NCBI RefSeq assembly: GCF_032229285.1
Contig: NZ_CP135084.1
Coordinates: 1,860,001 to 1,924,000 of the forward strand
DNA from: Rheinheimera sp. MMS21-TC3
GTDB taxonomy: Bacteria; Pseudomonadota; Gammaproteobacteria; Enterobacterales; Alteromonadaceae
Reading direction: 5' to 3'
Length of the DNA: 64,000 bases
The first letter of the stretch is position 1. Each line of letters begins with the position of its first letter. Shown here piece by piece: positions 38,061-47,207 of the stretch. The notes below the pieces were generated by a model. That model had not been told where the DNA came from and searched no databases. It was given only the letters and a program-made list of their open reading frames with translations. The position numbers were made by a program, and so were the translations under genes.

Positions 38061-39512
38061 TTAACAGGTTACAGGTAGGGTTGGATATTTTATCCCTGCC
38101 ATGTCATTCATTACCCGAATAACCTGAGTACTGTAACCGAACTCGTTATCATACCAAACATAAAGTACACAACGATCACCATCTACGATAGTTGCTTGCG
38201 AGTCAACTACACCGGCATAGCGTGAGCCTACTAGATCTGATGATACAATTTCTGTCGAGCTGGTATAATCAATTTGGTCTTGCAGTTCAGAGAATAACGA
38301 TGTGCGCTGTAAGAAGTCGTTTAACTCATCTCTGTTGGTAGCTTTATCTAAGTTTAATGACAAAATAGCCATTGAAACATTAGCAACTGGTACACGAATA
38401 GCATTACCGGTTAACTTACCTTTTAATTCAGGTAAGGCTTTAGCGACTGCACTGGCTGCGCCCGTAGAAGTTAACACCATATTTAATGGTGCGGCACGGC
38501 CACGACGATCCGCTGAGTGATAGTTATCAATTAAGTTTTGATCATTGGTATAAGAGTGAACAGTTTCCACGTGACCATTACGGATACCATATTGATCATT
38601 TAATGCTTTTAATACCGGCGTAATAGCATTAGTGGTACAGCTTGCTGCTGAGACAATTTTGTCTTCAGGTAAAATCATGTCTTGGTTAACACCATAAACA
38701 ATATTCGCTACCTTGCCTTTAGCTGGTGCAGTTAACAATACCTTGCCTGTGCCTTTGCTTTTAAAGTGAATACTTAATTCTGTATCGTCTTTCCAAATAC
38801 CGGTGTTATCAACTACAAGGGCATCATGAATATCGTACTGAGTGTAGTCGACATCTTCTGGCGAGCTAGCATAAATAAGTTTAATAAAGGTGCCGTTAGC
38901 TTTAATGCCTTGGTTTTCTTCATCAACGGTAATGCTACCATTAAATGGACCGTGAATAGAGTCACGACGTAACAAACTAGCACGCTTTTCTAAATCACCC
39001 TTTTTACCGCCACGGACCACAATAGCGCGTAAGCGTAATTTAGCACAAGGGCCTGAACGCTCTAACATTAAACGTGCTACTAAGCGACCAATACGGCCAA
39101 AACCGTATAAGACTACATCAGTAGTTTTTACGCTATCTGTTTGGTTTAACAGAGTTACCAGTTCACGCTCTAAGTACGCTTCTAAGCTTAATGATTTATC
39201 TTCATTTTTATAAATAAAGCTATAGGCTAATTTAGCAATATCAATACGGCCAGGCGCTAAATCCATTTTGCTAATAGCTTCTAATACCGGGAAACATTCA
39301 CGTAGACGCAGTTTTTGCCCTTCAAAACGTTCAACACTTTTATGTGCTTTAATAATTTCAATTGTTGTTGCATTAACAAGAGGACGACCGTATACAACTA
39401 CTTCTATACCTTTATTACGGTATAAGCGTCCAATAATTGGTTGCATATTTTCGGCAAATTCCTGGCGTTCCTGCCAGCTTTTTTGATACTGTTCTTCGTG
39501 CGATAGAGTCAT
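38061..39512 (-). CDS. Glyceraldehyde-3-phosphate dehydrogenase, long form
   Basis: A 483-residue GAPDH, about 150 residues longer than the usual enzyme. The extra part is an N-terminal region rich in charged helices (S-H-E-E-Q-Y-Q-K-S-W-Q-E-R onward). The Rossmann motif G-F-G-R-I-G-R-L appears only near residue 138, and the catalytic cysteine is in A-A-S-C-T-T-N-A-I-T-P. This long form is known in Pseudomonas, Vibrio and Shewanella, usually beside a standard GAPDH elsewhere, and may favour gluconeogenic flux. I start at the ATG at 39512 with AAGG upstream; the longer frame adds 21 residues. Confidence 0.92.
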   Translation of the reverse strand: MTLSHEEQYQKSWQERQEFAENMQPIIGRLYRNKGIEVVVYGRPLVNATTIEIIKAHKSVERFEGQKLRLRECFPVLEAISKMDLAPGRIDIAKLAYSFIYKNEDKSLSLEAYLERELVTLLNQTDSVKTTDVVLYGFGRIGRLVARLMLERSGPCAKLRLRAIVVRGGKKGDLEKRASLLRRDSIHGPFNGSITVDEENQGIKANGTFIKLIYASSPEDVDYTQYDIHDALVVDNTGIWKDDTELSIHFKSKGTGKVLLTAPAKGKVANIVYGVNQDMILPEDKIVSAASCTTNAITPVLKALNDQYGIRNGHVETVHSYTNDQNLIDNYHSADRRGRAAPLNMVLTSTGAASAVAKALPELKGKLTGNAIRVPVANVSMAILSLNLDKATNRDELNDFLQRTSLFSELQDQIDYTSSTEIVSSDLVGSRYAGVVDSQATIVDGDRCVLYVWYDNEFGYSTQVIRVMNDMAGIKYPTLPVTC

Positions 39513-39647
39513 TATTAGGCCTTTTACGTCAATAAAATGAATTAATCGGAGATCATTTTTAACCTGTACGGCCAAAGCCGCAGCTATTTCAACGGCGCAT
39601 ATTGTAATGGATGTTGTATCTTTACGCCAATCATTAGCACCGATTTA

Positions 39648-40034
39648 TTAATTTTTGCTTGCCTTAAACTGTAAAGATACTGAATTAACACAATAACGAT
39701 CACCCGTTGGTGCTGGACCATCGGTAAAAACATGACCTAAGTGGGCATCACAATTAATACAGGTAATTTCTACCCGCTCCATACCATGGCTAGTATCAGT
39801 GAGGTAATTCACTTTACCTTCAAGCGCCTGATAAAAGCTGGGCCAACCACAACCGGCATCAAACTTAGTTGTGGATGAAAACAGCGGCGCACCACAGCAA
39901 AGACAATGATAAGTGCCGTCTTTGGTATTATTTAACAATTCCCCTGTAAAGGGGGACTCTGTGCCTTTTAATCTGGTTACGCGATACTGCTCAGCGCTTA
40001 ACTGCTGTTGCCATTCAGCTGCTGTTTTTTTCAT
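39648..40034 (-). CDS. msrB: Peptide-methionine (R)-S-oxide reductase
   Basis: A 128-residue repair enzyme reducing methionine-R-sulfoxide. The catalytic cysteine is Cys115 in [11 protein letters not shown]. The structural zinc site is the pair C-L-C-C near 44-47 and C-I-N-C at 92-95; G-C-G-W-P-S-F near 61-67 and H-L-G-H-V-F complete the signature. No signal peptide, so cytoplasmic. Its ATG overlaps the prpF stop (TAATG), which ties it to the propionate operon by translation, an uncommon partner for msrB. Confidence 0.95.
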   Translation of the reverse strand: MKKTAAEWQQQLSAEQYRVTRLKGTESPFTGELLNNTKDGTYHCLCCGAPLFSSTTKFDAGCGWPSFYQALEGKVNYLTDTSHGMERVEITCINCDAHLGHVFTDGPAPTGDRYCVNSVSLQFKASKN

Positions 40035-41218
40035 TATACCCCCATAGGCACTCGTACCCAGCCTTCCATTAACACTCGAGCGCTACGGCTCATAATGGCT
40101 TTGGTTACTTGCCAATTATTGTCAATTAACTTTGCCTCGGCTCCTACTCGTAATGTACCTGAAGGATGACCAAAGCGTACGGCTTCACGCTCAACACCAC
40201 CGGCTGCAATATTAACTAAGGTGCCTGGTATAGCGGCAGCTGTGCCAATAGCAACGGCTGCAGTCCCCATCATGGCATGATGCAACTTGCCCATAGATAA
40301 TGCTCTAACCACTAGGTCAATATCCGTTGCTGTAACCTGTTTACCGCTAGATGAAACATAGCCTGTTGCGGGTGCAACAAAAGCGACTTTAGGCGTATGC
40401 TGGCGTGCTGCCGCTTCTGAGACGTCTTTAATTAAGCCCATTTTCAGCGCACCATAAGCACGAATAGTTTCAAACATGGCCAAGGCTTTAGTGTCGTTAT
40501 TGATAACATCTTGTAATTCAACACCAGTATAGCCAATATCGGCGGCATTAATAAAAATGGTTGGAATACCAGCATTAATTAGCGTGGCTTTAAAGTTACC
40601 GACACCTGGCACCTCTAGATCATCAACTAGGTTGCCGGTAGGAAACATCGCACCGCCGCCGTCTGCTTCGTCAGCGGCTGGGTCTAAAAATTCTATTTGT
40701 ACTTCTGCCGCGGGAAAGGTAACGCCATCTAATTCAAAATCACCGGTTTCTTGCACTTCACCATTGGTAATAGGCACATGGGCAATAATCGTTTTTTTAA
40801 TATTGGCCTGCCAAATACGCACAATACAAACGCCATTCTCTGGAATGCGATCTGCGGCAACTAAGCCATTACTAATAGCAAAAGAGCCAACGGCTGCCGT
40901 TAAATTGCCACAGTTACCACTCCAGTCAATAAAGGGCTTATCTATAGCAACTTGGCCGAATAAATAATCTACATCGTGATTTGGCTGGCTGCTTTTACTT
41001 AAAATAACCGTTTTACTGGTGCTAGAGGTTGCCCCGCCCATACCATCAGTATGTTTAGCATAAGGATCTGGGCTGCCAATTACCCGTAATAATAAGTTAT
41101 CACGAGCCGCGCCAGCTTGTTGGGCACTGGCTGGTAAGTCATCTAATTTAAAAAACACACCCTTACTGGTGCCACCACGCATATAGGTTGCGGGTATTTT
41201 AATTTGTGGAGCGCTCAT
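40034..41218 (-). CDS. prpF: 2-methylaconitate cis-trans isomerase
   Basis: A 394-residue protein of the PrpF/AcnD-accessory family. It opens with [16 protein letters not shown], the family signature carrying the catalytic lysine, and has [12 protein letters not shown] near 58-69 and S-G-N-C-G-N-L near 98. PrpF isomerises the 2-methylaconitate made by AcnD to the form used by aconitase in the methylcitrate cycle. I start at the ATG at 41218; a GTG two codons upstream is also open. It follows acnD across a 317-bp gap holding a structured element. Confidence 0.95.
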   Translation of the reverse strand: MSAPQIKIPATYMRGGTSKGVFFKLDDLPASAQQAGAARDNLLLRVIGSPDPYAKHTDGMGGATSSTSKTVILSKSSQPNHDVDYLFGQVAIDKPFIDWSGNCGNLTAAVGSFAISNGLVAADRIPENGVCIVRIWQANIKKTIIAHVPITNGEVQETGDFELDGVTFPAAEVQIEFLDPAADEADGGGAMFPTGNLVDDLEVPGVGNFKATLINAGIPTIFINAADIGYTGVELQDVINNDTKALAMFETIRAYGALKMGLIKDVSEAAARQHTPKVAFVAPATGYVSSSGKQVTATDIDLVVRALSMGKLHHAMMGTAAVAIGTAAAIPGTLVNIAAGGVEREAVRFGHPSGTLRVGAEAKLIDNNWQVTKAIMSRSARVLMEGWVRVPMGV

Positions 41219-41252
41219 AATCACCTATCTTTTAATTAACTTTTAATAGTCA

Positions 41253-41488
41253 TAGAGTCCGAAGGTTAGAATCCATAAAAAGTTGGCCTAGGATGTCTGA
41301 GTGAGCGCTTCACAGCGAGCGAGTTACTGGGCCAAGCTTTTTCGTGGAATTGTAACCGTAGCAATTGGTACGCCTTACTAAGTAACGGGAAAGTCCGAGC
41401 CGACAATCTATTTTAGCTCATCACAGGAACTCAGGTGCTAGCGCACCTTCAGACAGCCTGTGCTGACATAAAAAAGACGTCGACTCTA
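41253..41488. repeat. MITE-like or structured intergenic element between acnD and prpF
   Basis: This gap in the prp operon contains two large imperfect inverted repeats in tandem. The first pairs 41264-41288 with 41330-41357. The second pairs 41397-41427 with 41457-41486 and encloses a perfect small hairpin, AGGTGC-TAGC-GCACCT (41433-41448). The outer ends carry a 7-bp terminal inverted repeat, TAGAGTC (41253-41259) and GACTCTA (41482-41488). No open frame of note is present and no target-site duplication was seen. It could be a non-autonomous repeat insertion or a structured RNA segment that shapes expression of prpF and msrB. 41489-41535 is plain spacer. Confidence 0.7.
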
Positions 41489-41535
41489 CCTTGCTAATTC
41501 TAGGTTCTTAACCGAAACCAAACACACCTTAGCTT

Positions 41536-44124
41536 TTAAACAGCACCTTGTAAAAAGTCCTGGGCAAAACGCTGTAATACACCGCCAGCTTCATAAATCG
41601 AGGCTTCTTCTACGGTATCAATACGGCATAACACTGGTACATTAACTGTTTCACCGTTTTTGCGGTGAATAGATAACGTCATCTCAGCCTGTGGCTTAGG
41701 ATCGCCAATAACATCGTAGGTTTCGGTGCCATCTAACTGCAAGGTTTCACGCGTGGTACCTGGCTTAAATTGCAGCGGCAATACACCCATGCCAACTAAG
41801 TTAGTGCGGTGAATTCGCTCAAAACCTTCAGCGGCAATAGCCTCAACACCGGCTAAACGCACCCCTTTTGCCGCCCAGTCCCGCGAAGAACCCTGACCAT
41901 AATCGGCACCGGCAATAATAATTAACGGTTGCTTGCGCTGCATGTAGGTTTCAATGGCATCCCACATCCGCATCACTTTGCCTTCAGGCTCTAAGCGCGT
42001 TAACGAGCCTTGTTGCACTTTACCGTCAACCACTGCCATTTCATTAATCAGCTTAGGATTAGCAAAGGTAGCCCGTTGTGCCGTTAAGTGATCACCACGG
42101 TGGGTTGCATACGAGTTAAAATCTTCCTCTGGTAAGCCCATTTTATGCAGGTACTCACCTGCTGCACTGTCTAACATAATAGCGTTAGATGGTGATAAGT
42201 GATCTGTAGTGATATTGTCACCCAACACGGCAAGGGCCCGCATAGCTGTTAAGCTACGCTCGCCAGCAAGTGCGCCTTCCCAGTATGGCGGACGGCGAAT
42301 ATAGGTACTCTGAGGGCGCCAGTCGTATAAAGGATCAATTTTGTCACCGTAATCTACAGCAACATTAAACATTGGCTCGTACACTTTGCGAAATTGCTCT
42401 GGTTTAACGCTTTGTTTTACCACCGCATCAATTTCTTCATCGCTTGGCCAAATATCAATTAAACGCACTTCGTTGCCGTCTTTATCTATTCCTAGAACAT
42501 CTTTTTCGATATCAAAACGAATAGAGCCGGCTATTGCATAAGCGACCACTAAAGCCGGTGAAGCTAAAAAGGCTTGTTTAGCATAAGGATGAATACGGCC
42601 ATCAAAGTTGCGGTTGCCAGATAATACGGCTGTGGCATATAAATCACGCTCTACCACTTCTTTTTGAATTTCAGGATCAAGGGCACCACTCATACCGTTA
42701 CAAGTAGTACAAGCAAAGCCGACTATACCAAAACCTAATTTTTCTAGTTCTGGTAATAATTTAGCGTCTTCTAAATAAAGCTGTACCGCTTTTGAACCTG
42801 GTGCTAAAGAGGTTTTTACCCACTCTTTACGGGTTAAACCTTTAGCATTAGCATTACGGGCGATTAATCCTGCGGCAATAACGTTGCGTGGGTTACTGGT
42901 GTTAGTACAGCTGGTAATAGCCGCAATAATAACAGCACCATCTGGCATTTTACCTTCTTCTTGCACATAACTAGCAGCAATACCGCGAGCGGCTAAGTCT
43001 GAAGTAGCTAATCGCGCATGGGGATTCGACGGGCCAGCCATAGTGCGGCCAACCGAAGATAAGTCAAACTTAAGCACCCGCTCGTATTTAGCTGTTTTTA
43101 GGCTGTCTGCCCATAAACCCGCTGTTTTAGCGTAAGTTTCAACCAGCTTAACTTGCTCGGCGTCACGTCCGGTTAGGGTTAAGTAATCTAGCGTTTGCTG
43201 ATCAATATAAAACATGGCTGCTGTGGCACCGTATTCTGGTGTCATATTCGATATTGTTGCCCGGTCACCTAAACTTAGGCTTGTGGCACCTTCACCGTAA
43301 AACTCTAGATAGCTAGAAACCACTTTTTGCTGACGCAAGAACTCGGTTAAGGCTAACACTATATCAGTTGCCATAATGCCTGGCTGTGCTTTACCGGTTA
43401 GCTCTACCCCGATGATTTCAGGTAAACGCATCCAGCTAGCACGACCTAGCATAACGCTTTCAGCTTCTAAGCCACCTACACCTATAGCAATAACACCTAA
43501 GGCATCAACATGCGGGGTATGGCTATCTGTACCTACTAGGGTATCTGGATAGGCTACGCCATCTACAGCATGAATAACCGGCGACATACGCTCTAAGTTA
43601 ATTTGGTGCATAATGCCATTACCAGGTGGAATAACATCAATATTTTTAAAAGCTTTTTTAGTCCAATTAATAAAGTGGAATCTGTCGTCATTACGACGAT
43701 CCTCAATAGCACGGTTTTTATCAAAGGCATCGGCTTCAAAACCTGCATGCTCTACTGCTAAAGAGTGATCGACAATTAATTGCGTTGGCACAACCGGATT
43801 AACTTTGGCCGGATCCCCGCCTTTAGCGGCAATAGCATCACGTAACCCAGCTAAATCCACTAAAGCGGTTTGACCTAAAATATCATGACAAACTACTCGG
43901 GTTGGAAACCACGGAAAGTCTAAATCGTTTTTACGGTATATAAATTGTTTTAGAGCGTCGGTTAATAATTCTGGATCACAGCGGCGCACTAAATTTTCAG
44001 CAAAAACCCTAGAGGTATAAGGTAAGCTGGCATAGGCACCCGGCTCTATGGCATCAACGGCCGCTTGGGTGTCAAAATAGTCTAATGTCGTACCCGGTAG
44101 TGGCTTGCGATATTCGCTATTCAT
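41536..44124 (-). CDS. acnD: Fe/S-dependent 2-methylcitrate dehydratase AcnD
   Basis: An 862-residue aconitase-superfamily enzyme. The 4Fe-4S ligands are in I-T-S-C-T-N-T-S-N-P near residue 400 and A-C-T-T-C-N-G-M near 472-479; D-S-H-T-P-H-V-D near 180 and the C-terminal swivel domain (G-A-D-Y-G-Q-G-S-S-R-D-W-A-A-K-G) complete the fold. AcnD dehydrates 2-methylcitrate to a methylaconitate isomer and needs PrpF, which lies next in the operon; the pair replaces the iron-free PrpD. The ATG at 44124 has AGG seven bases upstream. Confidence 0.96.
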   Translation of the reverse strand: MNSEYRKPLPGTTLDYFDTQAAVDAIEPGAYASLPYTSRVFAENLVRRCDPELLTDALKQFIYRKNDLDFPWFPTRVVCHDILGQTALVDLAGLRDAIAAKGGDPAKVNPVVPTQLIVDHSLAVEHAGFEADAFDKNRAIEDRRNDDRFHFINWTKKAFKNIDVIPPGNGIMHQINLERMSPVIHAVDGVAYPDTLVGTDSHTPHVDALGVIAIGVGGLEAESVMLGRASWMRLPEIIGVELTGKAQPGIMATDIVLALTEFLRQQKVVSSYLEFYGEGATSLSLGDRATISNMTPEYGATAAMFYIDQQTLDYLTLTGRDAEQVKLVETYAKTAGLWADSLKTAKYERVLKFDLSSVGRTMAGPSNPHARLATSDLAARGIAASYVQEEGKMPDGAVIIAAITSCTNTSNPRNVIAAGLIARNANAKGLTRKEWVKTSLAPGSKAVQLYLEDAKLLPELEKLGFGIVGFACTTCNGMSGALDPEIQKEVVERDLYATAVLSGNRNFDGRIHPYAKQAFLASPALVVAYAIAGSIRFDIEKDVLGIDKDGNEVRLIDIWPSDEEIDAVVKQSVKPEQFRKVYEPMFNVAVDYGDKIDPLYDWRPQSTYIRRPPYWEGALAGERSLTAMRALAVLGDNITTDHLSPSNAIMLDSAAGEYLHKMGLPEEDFNSYATHRGDHLTAQRATFANPKLINEMAVVDGKVQQGSLTRLEPEGKVMRMWDAIETYMQRKQPLIIIAGADYGQGSSRDWAAKGVRLAGVEAIAAEGFERIHRTNLVGMGVLPLQFKPGTTRETLQLDGTETYDVIGDPKPQAEMTLSIHRKNGETVNVPVLCRIDTVEEASIYEAGGVLQRFAQDFLQGAV

Positions 44125-44181
44125 AATAAGTACCTGTATTTAATTTGTTTAAAGCTATCTACGTAATTAAGCCAAGCTGTC

Positions 44182-45309
44182 TTATCGTTCAGCTAAGGCT
44201 TTAACACTACGTGGCTCTACCCCGATATAATCGGCACTTGGACGAATAATACGGTTATCAGCACGTTGTTCCATTACGTGCGCTGCCCAGCCGGTTAAAC
44301 GGCTACAAACAAAAATAGGCGTAAATAACTTAGTTGGAATCGACATATAGTTATAGGCTGACGCATGGAAGAAATCAGCATTACAAAATAATTTTTTCTC
44401 GCGCCACATAACGGCTTCACAACGCTCTGAAACATCATATAAGGTTGTGTCGCCATTGGCTTTTGCTAGCTTTTCTGACCATTGCTTAATAACAGCATTA
44501 CGCGGATCAGACTCAGAGTAAACAGCATGGCCAAAGCCCATAATTTTTTCTTTACGCTCTAACATGCCCAGTAATTTTTGCTCTGCATCGTCTGGGTTGG
44601 CCATTTTTTCAATTAACTCCATAGCCGCTTCATTAGCACCACCATGCAATGGGCCACGTAATGAGCCAATAGCACCGGTAATACAAGAGTGCATATCACT
44701 TAAGGTTGAAGCACAAACACGAGCGGTAAAGGTAGAGGCATTAAACTCATGCTCAGCATATAAAATTAGTGATGCTTGCATCACTTCAACATGTAATGCT
44801 TCTGGTTTTTTATCGTGTAAAGTCCATAAAAACTGCTCAGCAATAGAGTCTGCATCGGTATCAACATTGATGCGCTTGCCATGATGACTATAGTTGTACC
44901 AATAGTTAACTAAGCCTGGGAAAATAGCTAATAAACGATCTGTCGCATCTTGTTGTTGCTCAAAGCTCGCTTCAGTTTCTAAGTTACCCAACATTGAACA
45001 ACCGGTGCGCATTACGTCCATTGGGTGAGCTGATGCCGGAATACGCTCTAATACTTCAGCTAAAGCTGTCGGTAAGCTGCGTAAAGCTTTTAATTTCTTT
45101 TTATAAGCCGCTAATTCTGACGCTGTAGGTAATTCACCTTTTAAAATAAGATAAGCGACTTCTTCAAACTCACAGTTTGCAGCTAAGTCTTTTACATCAT
45201 AACCACGGTAAGTTAAGCCTGAGCCGGTTTTACCTACAGTAGATAACGCTGTTTTCCCTGCGACTTGACCACGCAGACCCGCACCGGTAAGTTTTTTTGC
45301 ATTTGTCAT
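44182..45309 (-). CDS. prpC: 2-methylcitrate synthase
   Basis: A 375-residue citrate-synthase-family enzyme that joins propionyl-CoA to oxaloacetate. Family features: A-G-L-R-G-Q-V-A-G-x-T-A-L-S near 8-21, L-T-Y-R-G-Y-D-V near 32, the catalytic histidine in G-P-L-H-G-G-A-N-E-A near 222-231, G-F-G-H-A-V-Y near 262 and the catalytic Asp in C-N-A-D-F-F-H near 312. The length is the short PrpC/bacterial type, not GltA. The ATG at 45309 has GGAG eight bases upstream; the longer frame adds ten residues. Confidence 0.95.
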   Translation of the reverse strand: MTNAKKLTGAGLRGQVAGKTALSTVGKTGSGLTYRGYDVKDLAANCEFEEVAYLILKGELPTASELAAYKKKLKALRSLPTALAEVLERIPASAHPMDVMRTGCSMLGNLETEASFEQQQDATDRLLAIFPGLVNYWYNYSHHGKRINVDTDADSIAEQFLWTLHDKKPEALHVEVMQASLILYAEHEFNASTFTARVCASTLSDMHSCITGAIGSLRGPLHGGANEAAMELIEKMANPDDAEQKLLGMLERKEKIMGFGHAVYSESDPRNAVIKQWSEKLAKANGDTTLYDVSERCEAVMWREKKLFCNADFFHASAYNYMSIPTKLFTPIFVCSRLTGWAAHVMEQRADNRIIRPSADYIGVEPRSVKALAER

Positions 45310-45344
45310 TCTGTTGTCTCCGTATTCTTTACTAGTCAATATTA

Positions 45345-46229
45345 TTATTTAGATTTTTCACTAAACAGCGCATCTAGCTTTTGTTCAAAGCTGTGATAAT
45401 TTAAAAAGTCGTATAACTCAGCACGTGTTTGCATACTGTCGACAACAGCTTTTTGATCGCCCTGCTCTAAAATAGATTCATATACGTTTAAGGCCGCTTT
45501 ATTCATAGCTCTAAAGGCACTTAATGGATAAAGCACCATCGCCACGCCAACCGCGGCTAGTTCGGCTTTATTAAATAAAGGGGTTTGGCCAAATTCAGTG
45601 ATATTTGCCAGTACAGGAATTTTTAACGCGTCGCTAAAAGCTTGGTATTGCTCTAAGGTGTAAACTGCTTCGGCAAAAATGGCATCGGCACCTGCAGCTT
45701 CACAGGCTAAGGCGCGCTCAATGGCAGCTTCTAAACCTTGCTGGGCTAAGGCATCGGTTCTAGCCATAATAAAAAAGCTTTCGTCTGTGCGGGCATCAAC
45801 ACTGGCTTTAACGCGATCAACCATTTCATTTAAACTAACAATTTCTTTGTTAGGTCTGTGGCCACAACGCTTTTGGGCAACTTGATCTTCAATATGAAAA
45901 CCTGCAGCACCGGCACGCGTCATCTCTTTAACGGTACGGGCAATATTAAAAGCGCCGCCCCAGCCAGTGTCAGCATCAACAAGTAGCGGTAAAGAACTCG
46001 CGGCTGTAATACGGCGAATATCTTCACACACATCATTTAATGATGTCATGCCTAAATCCGGTAAACCAAAAGAGGCATTTGCAACACCAGCGCCAGAGAG
46101 ATAAATTGCTTTGTGACCGCTTCGTTCGGCCATCATAGCGGTATAAGCATTGATAGTACCGACTATTTGCAACGGCTGATTTTCTCTGATAGCTGAACGT
46201 AATTTGTTTCCTGCTGTAACTGTTGTCAT
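45345..46229 (-). CDS. prpB: 2-methylisocitrate lyase
   Basis: A 294-residue PEP mutase/isocitrate lyase superfamily enzyme that cleaves methylisocitrate to pyruvate and succinate. The catalytic loop K-R-C-G-H is at about residues 121-125, with D-A-D-T-G-W-G near 85-91 binding Mg2+ and H-I-E-D-Q near 113. The length and M-T-T/S-x-x-x-G-x-K/R-L-R start fit PrpB. Its ATG overlaps the stop of the regulator gene (ATGA), so it is the first enzyme of the operon. Confidence 0.96.
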   Translation of the reverse strand: MTTVTAGNKLRSAIRENQPLQIVGTINAYTAMMAERSGHKAIYLSGAGVANASFGLPDLGMTSLNDVCEDIRRITAASSLPLLVDADTGWGGAFNIARTVKEMTRAGAAGFHIEDQVAQKRCGHRPNKEIVSLNEMVDRVKASVDARTDESFFIMARTDALAQQGLEAAIERALACEAAGADAIFAEAVYTLEQYQAFSDALKIPVLANITEFGQTPLFNKAELAAVGVAMVLYPLSAFRAMNKAALNVYESILEQGDQKAVVDSMQTRAELYDFLNYHSFEQKLDALFSEKSK

Positions 46230-46906
46230 GAAAATTCCTCATTTAGGTTTAATCGCTGTTCTATATTTTGTCGTGATGCTGCAATATGGCGACGCATTAA
46301 CAGATCTGCTAATTCTGCATCACGATTTTCAATAGCATTAAGAATAGCTTTATGTTCATCAAATGCACGGGATACACGTGGTCCATTCATACCAAGCTGT
46401 ACTCGGTACATACGGACTAAATGATATAGCTCGTCACATAAGATATTAATTAAGTAGGGGTTTTTACTGCCAATGATCACTTTATAGTGAAAATCTAAAT
46501 CACCGGCTTCTTGATAATAACTTTCGCCTTCACGCACCCGTTGTGTCGACAAATGTTGATCCAGTAACTGCCGTACTTGAGCAATTTCTGCAATACTCAT
46601 ATTCTCTGCTGCTAAACGACAGGCCATACCTTCTAGAGTTTCACGTAATTGATATAAAGATATTAATCCCTCTGGAGACAGTTTTACCACTCGGGCCCCA
46701 GCGTTAGGAATACGTTCAATTAAATGGCAACGCTCTAATCTTGCTAATGCCTCACGCAAAGGTGCACGACTTAAAGTAAAACGCTTAGCTAATTCCGGCT
46801 CACTAATTTTACTACCGGCAGCAATAGTACCTTCAACAATGGCTTGGCGAATTTCAATTAAAACACGATCTGCAGCAGTAATGGGTAAAACAGTGGAGTT
46901 GTGCAA
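46226..46906 (-). CDS. GntR-family (FCD) regulator of the prp operon
   Basis: About 226 residues: an N-terminal GntR winged helix ([16 protein letters not shown] then S-E-P-E-L-A-K-R-F and [12 protein letters not shown]) and a FadR-type FCD ligand domain with D-x-x-F-H and the metal-site histidines. No ATG is available. The open frame extends to TTG 46975, but that codon is the -35 box of the likely promoter and a palindrome lies inside the extra segment, so I favour the TTG at 46906 despite a weak ribosome site. Likely a repressor responding to a methylcitrate-cycle intermediate. Position and ATGA overlap with prpB support this. Confidence 0.8.
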   Translation of the reverse strand: MHNSTVLPITAADRVLIEIRQAIVEGTIAAGSKISEPELAKRFTLSRAPLREALARLERCHLIERIPNAGARVVKLSPEGLISLYQLRETLEGMACRLAAENMSIAEIAQVRQLLDQHLSTQRVREGESYYQEAGDLDFHYKVIIGSKNPYLINILCDELYHLVRMYRVQLGMNGPRVSRAFDEHKAILNAIENRDAELADLLMRRHIAASRQNIEQRLNLNEEFS

Positions 46907-46914
46907 TATAAGTA

Positions 46915-46930
46915 CCAATTGTCGACAGTT
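46915..46930. promoter_or_regulatory. Predicted GntR operator O2
   Basis: The sequence has the core TGTCGACA (46920-46927) with flanking T/A identity, close to the perfect site at 46988-47005. It lies just downstream of the predicted transcription start and upstream of the preferred TTG start. VanR/FCD-type GntR proteins are known to bind ATTGT-N2-ACAAT-like palindromes. Confidence 0.6.
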
Positions 46931-46946
46931 GGCAAGAATGGTTACA

Positions 46947-46975
46947 TTTTTAACGCTTAAAGTTACTACTGTCAA
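46947..46975 (-). promoter_or_regulatory. Predicted sigma70 promoter of the gntR-prp operon
   Basis: On the minus strand a perfect -35 TTGACA (46975-46970) is followed after 17 bp by TAAAAA (46952-46947), four of six matches to the -10 consensus. It is flanked by the two palindromes, as expected for a repressed promoter. Confidence 0.6.
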
Positions 46976-46987
46976 GTTTTAACCGAA

Positions 46988-47005
46988 CTTATTGTCGACA
47001 ATAAG
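46988..47005. promoter_or_regulatory. Predicted GntR operator O1, perfect 18-bp palindrome
   Basis: CTTATTGTCGACAATAAG is a perfect palindrome 13 bp upstream of the predicted -35. It shares its core with O2; the centres are 73 bp apart, close to seven helical turns. Confidence 0.7.
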
Positions 47006-47130
47006 CTTCAAGCTTAGTATTTACTGTTAGACAAAAAAATAATTAGCAAATAGCTAACTATTTACTACACTCAATATTCTGAGACTGACTAACTTTACAA
47101 GCCAATTAATTGAAGTAACGATAGCGCAAC

Positions 47131-47194
47131 GGCTCATACCCTATGAGCCATTCCCCTCGCCCAGAACAATGCTAATTAGTTCTGGGCTTCTTTT
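47131..47194 (+). ncRNA. Two consecutive hairpins; possible small RNA 3' end or transcript boundary
   Basis: In the ~200-bp gap downstream of tatD, GGCTCATA-CCC-TATGAGCC (47131-47149) is a perfect 8-bp hairpin. It is followed by GCCCAGAAC (47159-47167) and GTTCTGGGC (47179-47187), a perfect 9-bp stem with a T-rich tail (TTCTTTT) only on the plus strand. That polarity is opposite to tatD, which it would be expected to terminate. A plus-strand small RNA ending here is possible, but no convincing promoter was found. 47006-47130 is AT-rich with short palindromes and nothing else I can name. Confidence 0.35.
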
Positions 47195-47207
47195 ATCTAC
47201 CGCTTAT

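Noticed and set aside
46907..46975. Longer N-terminus for the GntR regulator starting at TTG 46975
   Set aside because: That codon overlaps a perfect -35 hexamer and the extension contains a palindromic operator-like site; the family domain begins further downstream.
47040..47065. Overlapping short palindromes (AAATAG-CTAA-CTATTT and TTAGC-AAATA-GCTAA)
   Set aside because: AT-rich region where short palindromes are expected by chance; no second copy nearby to support an operator.
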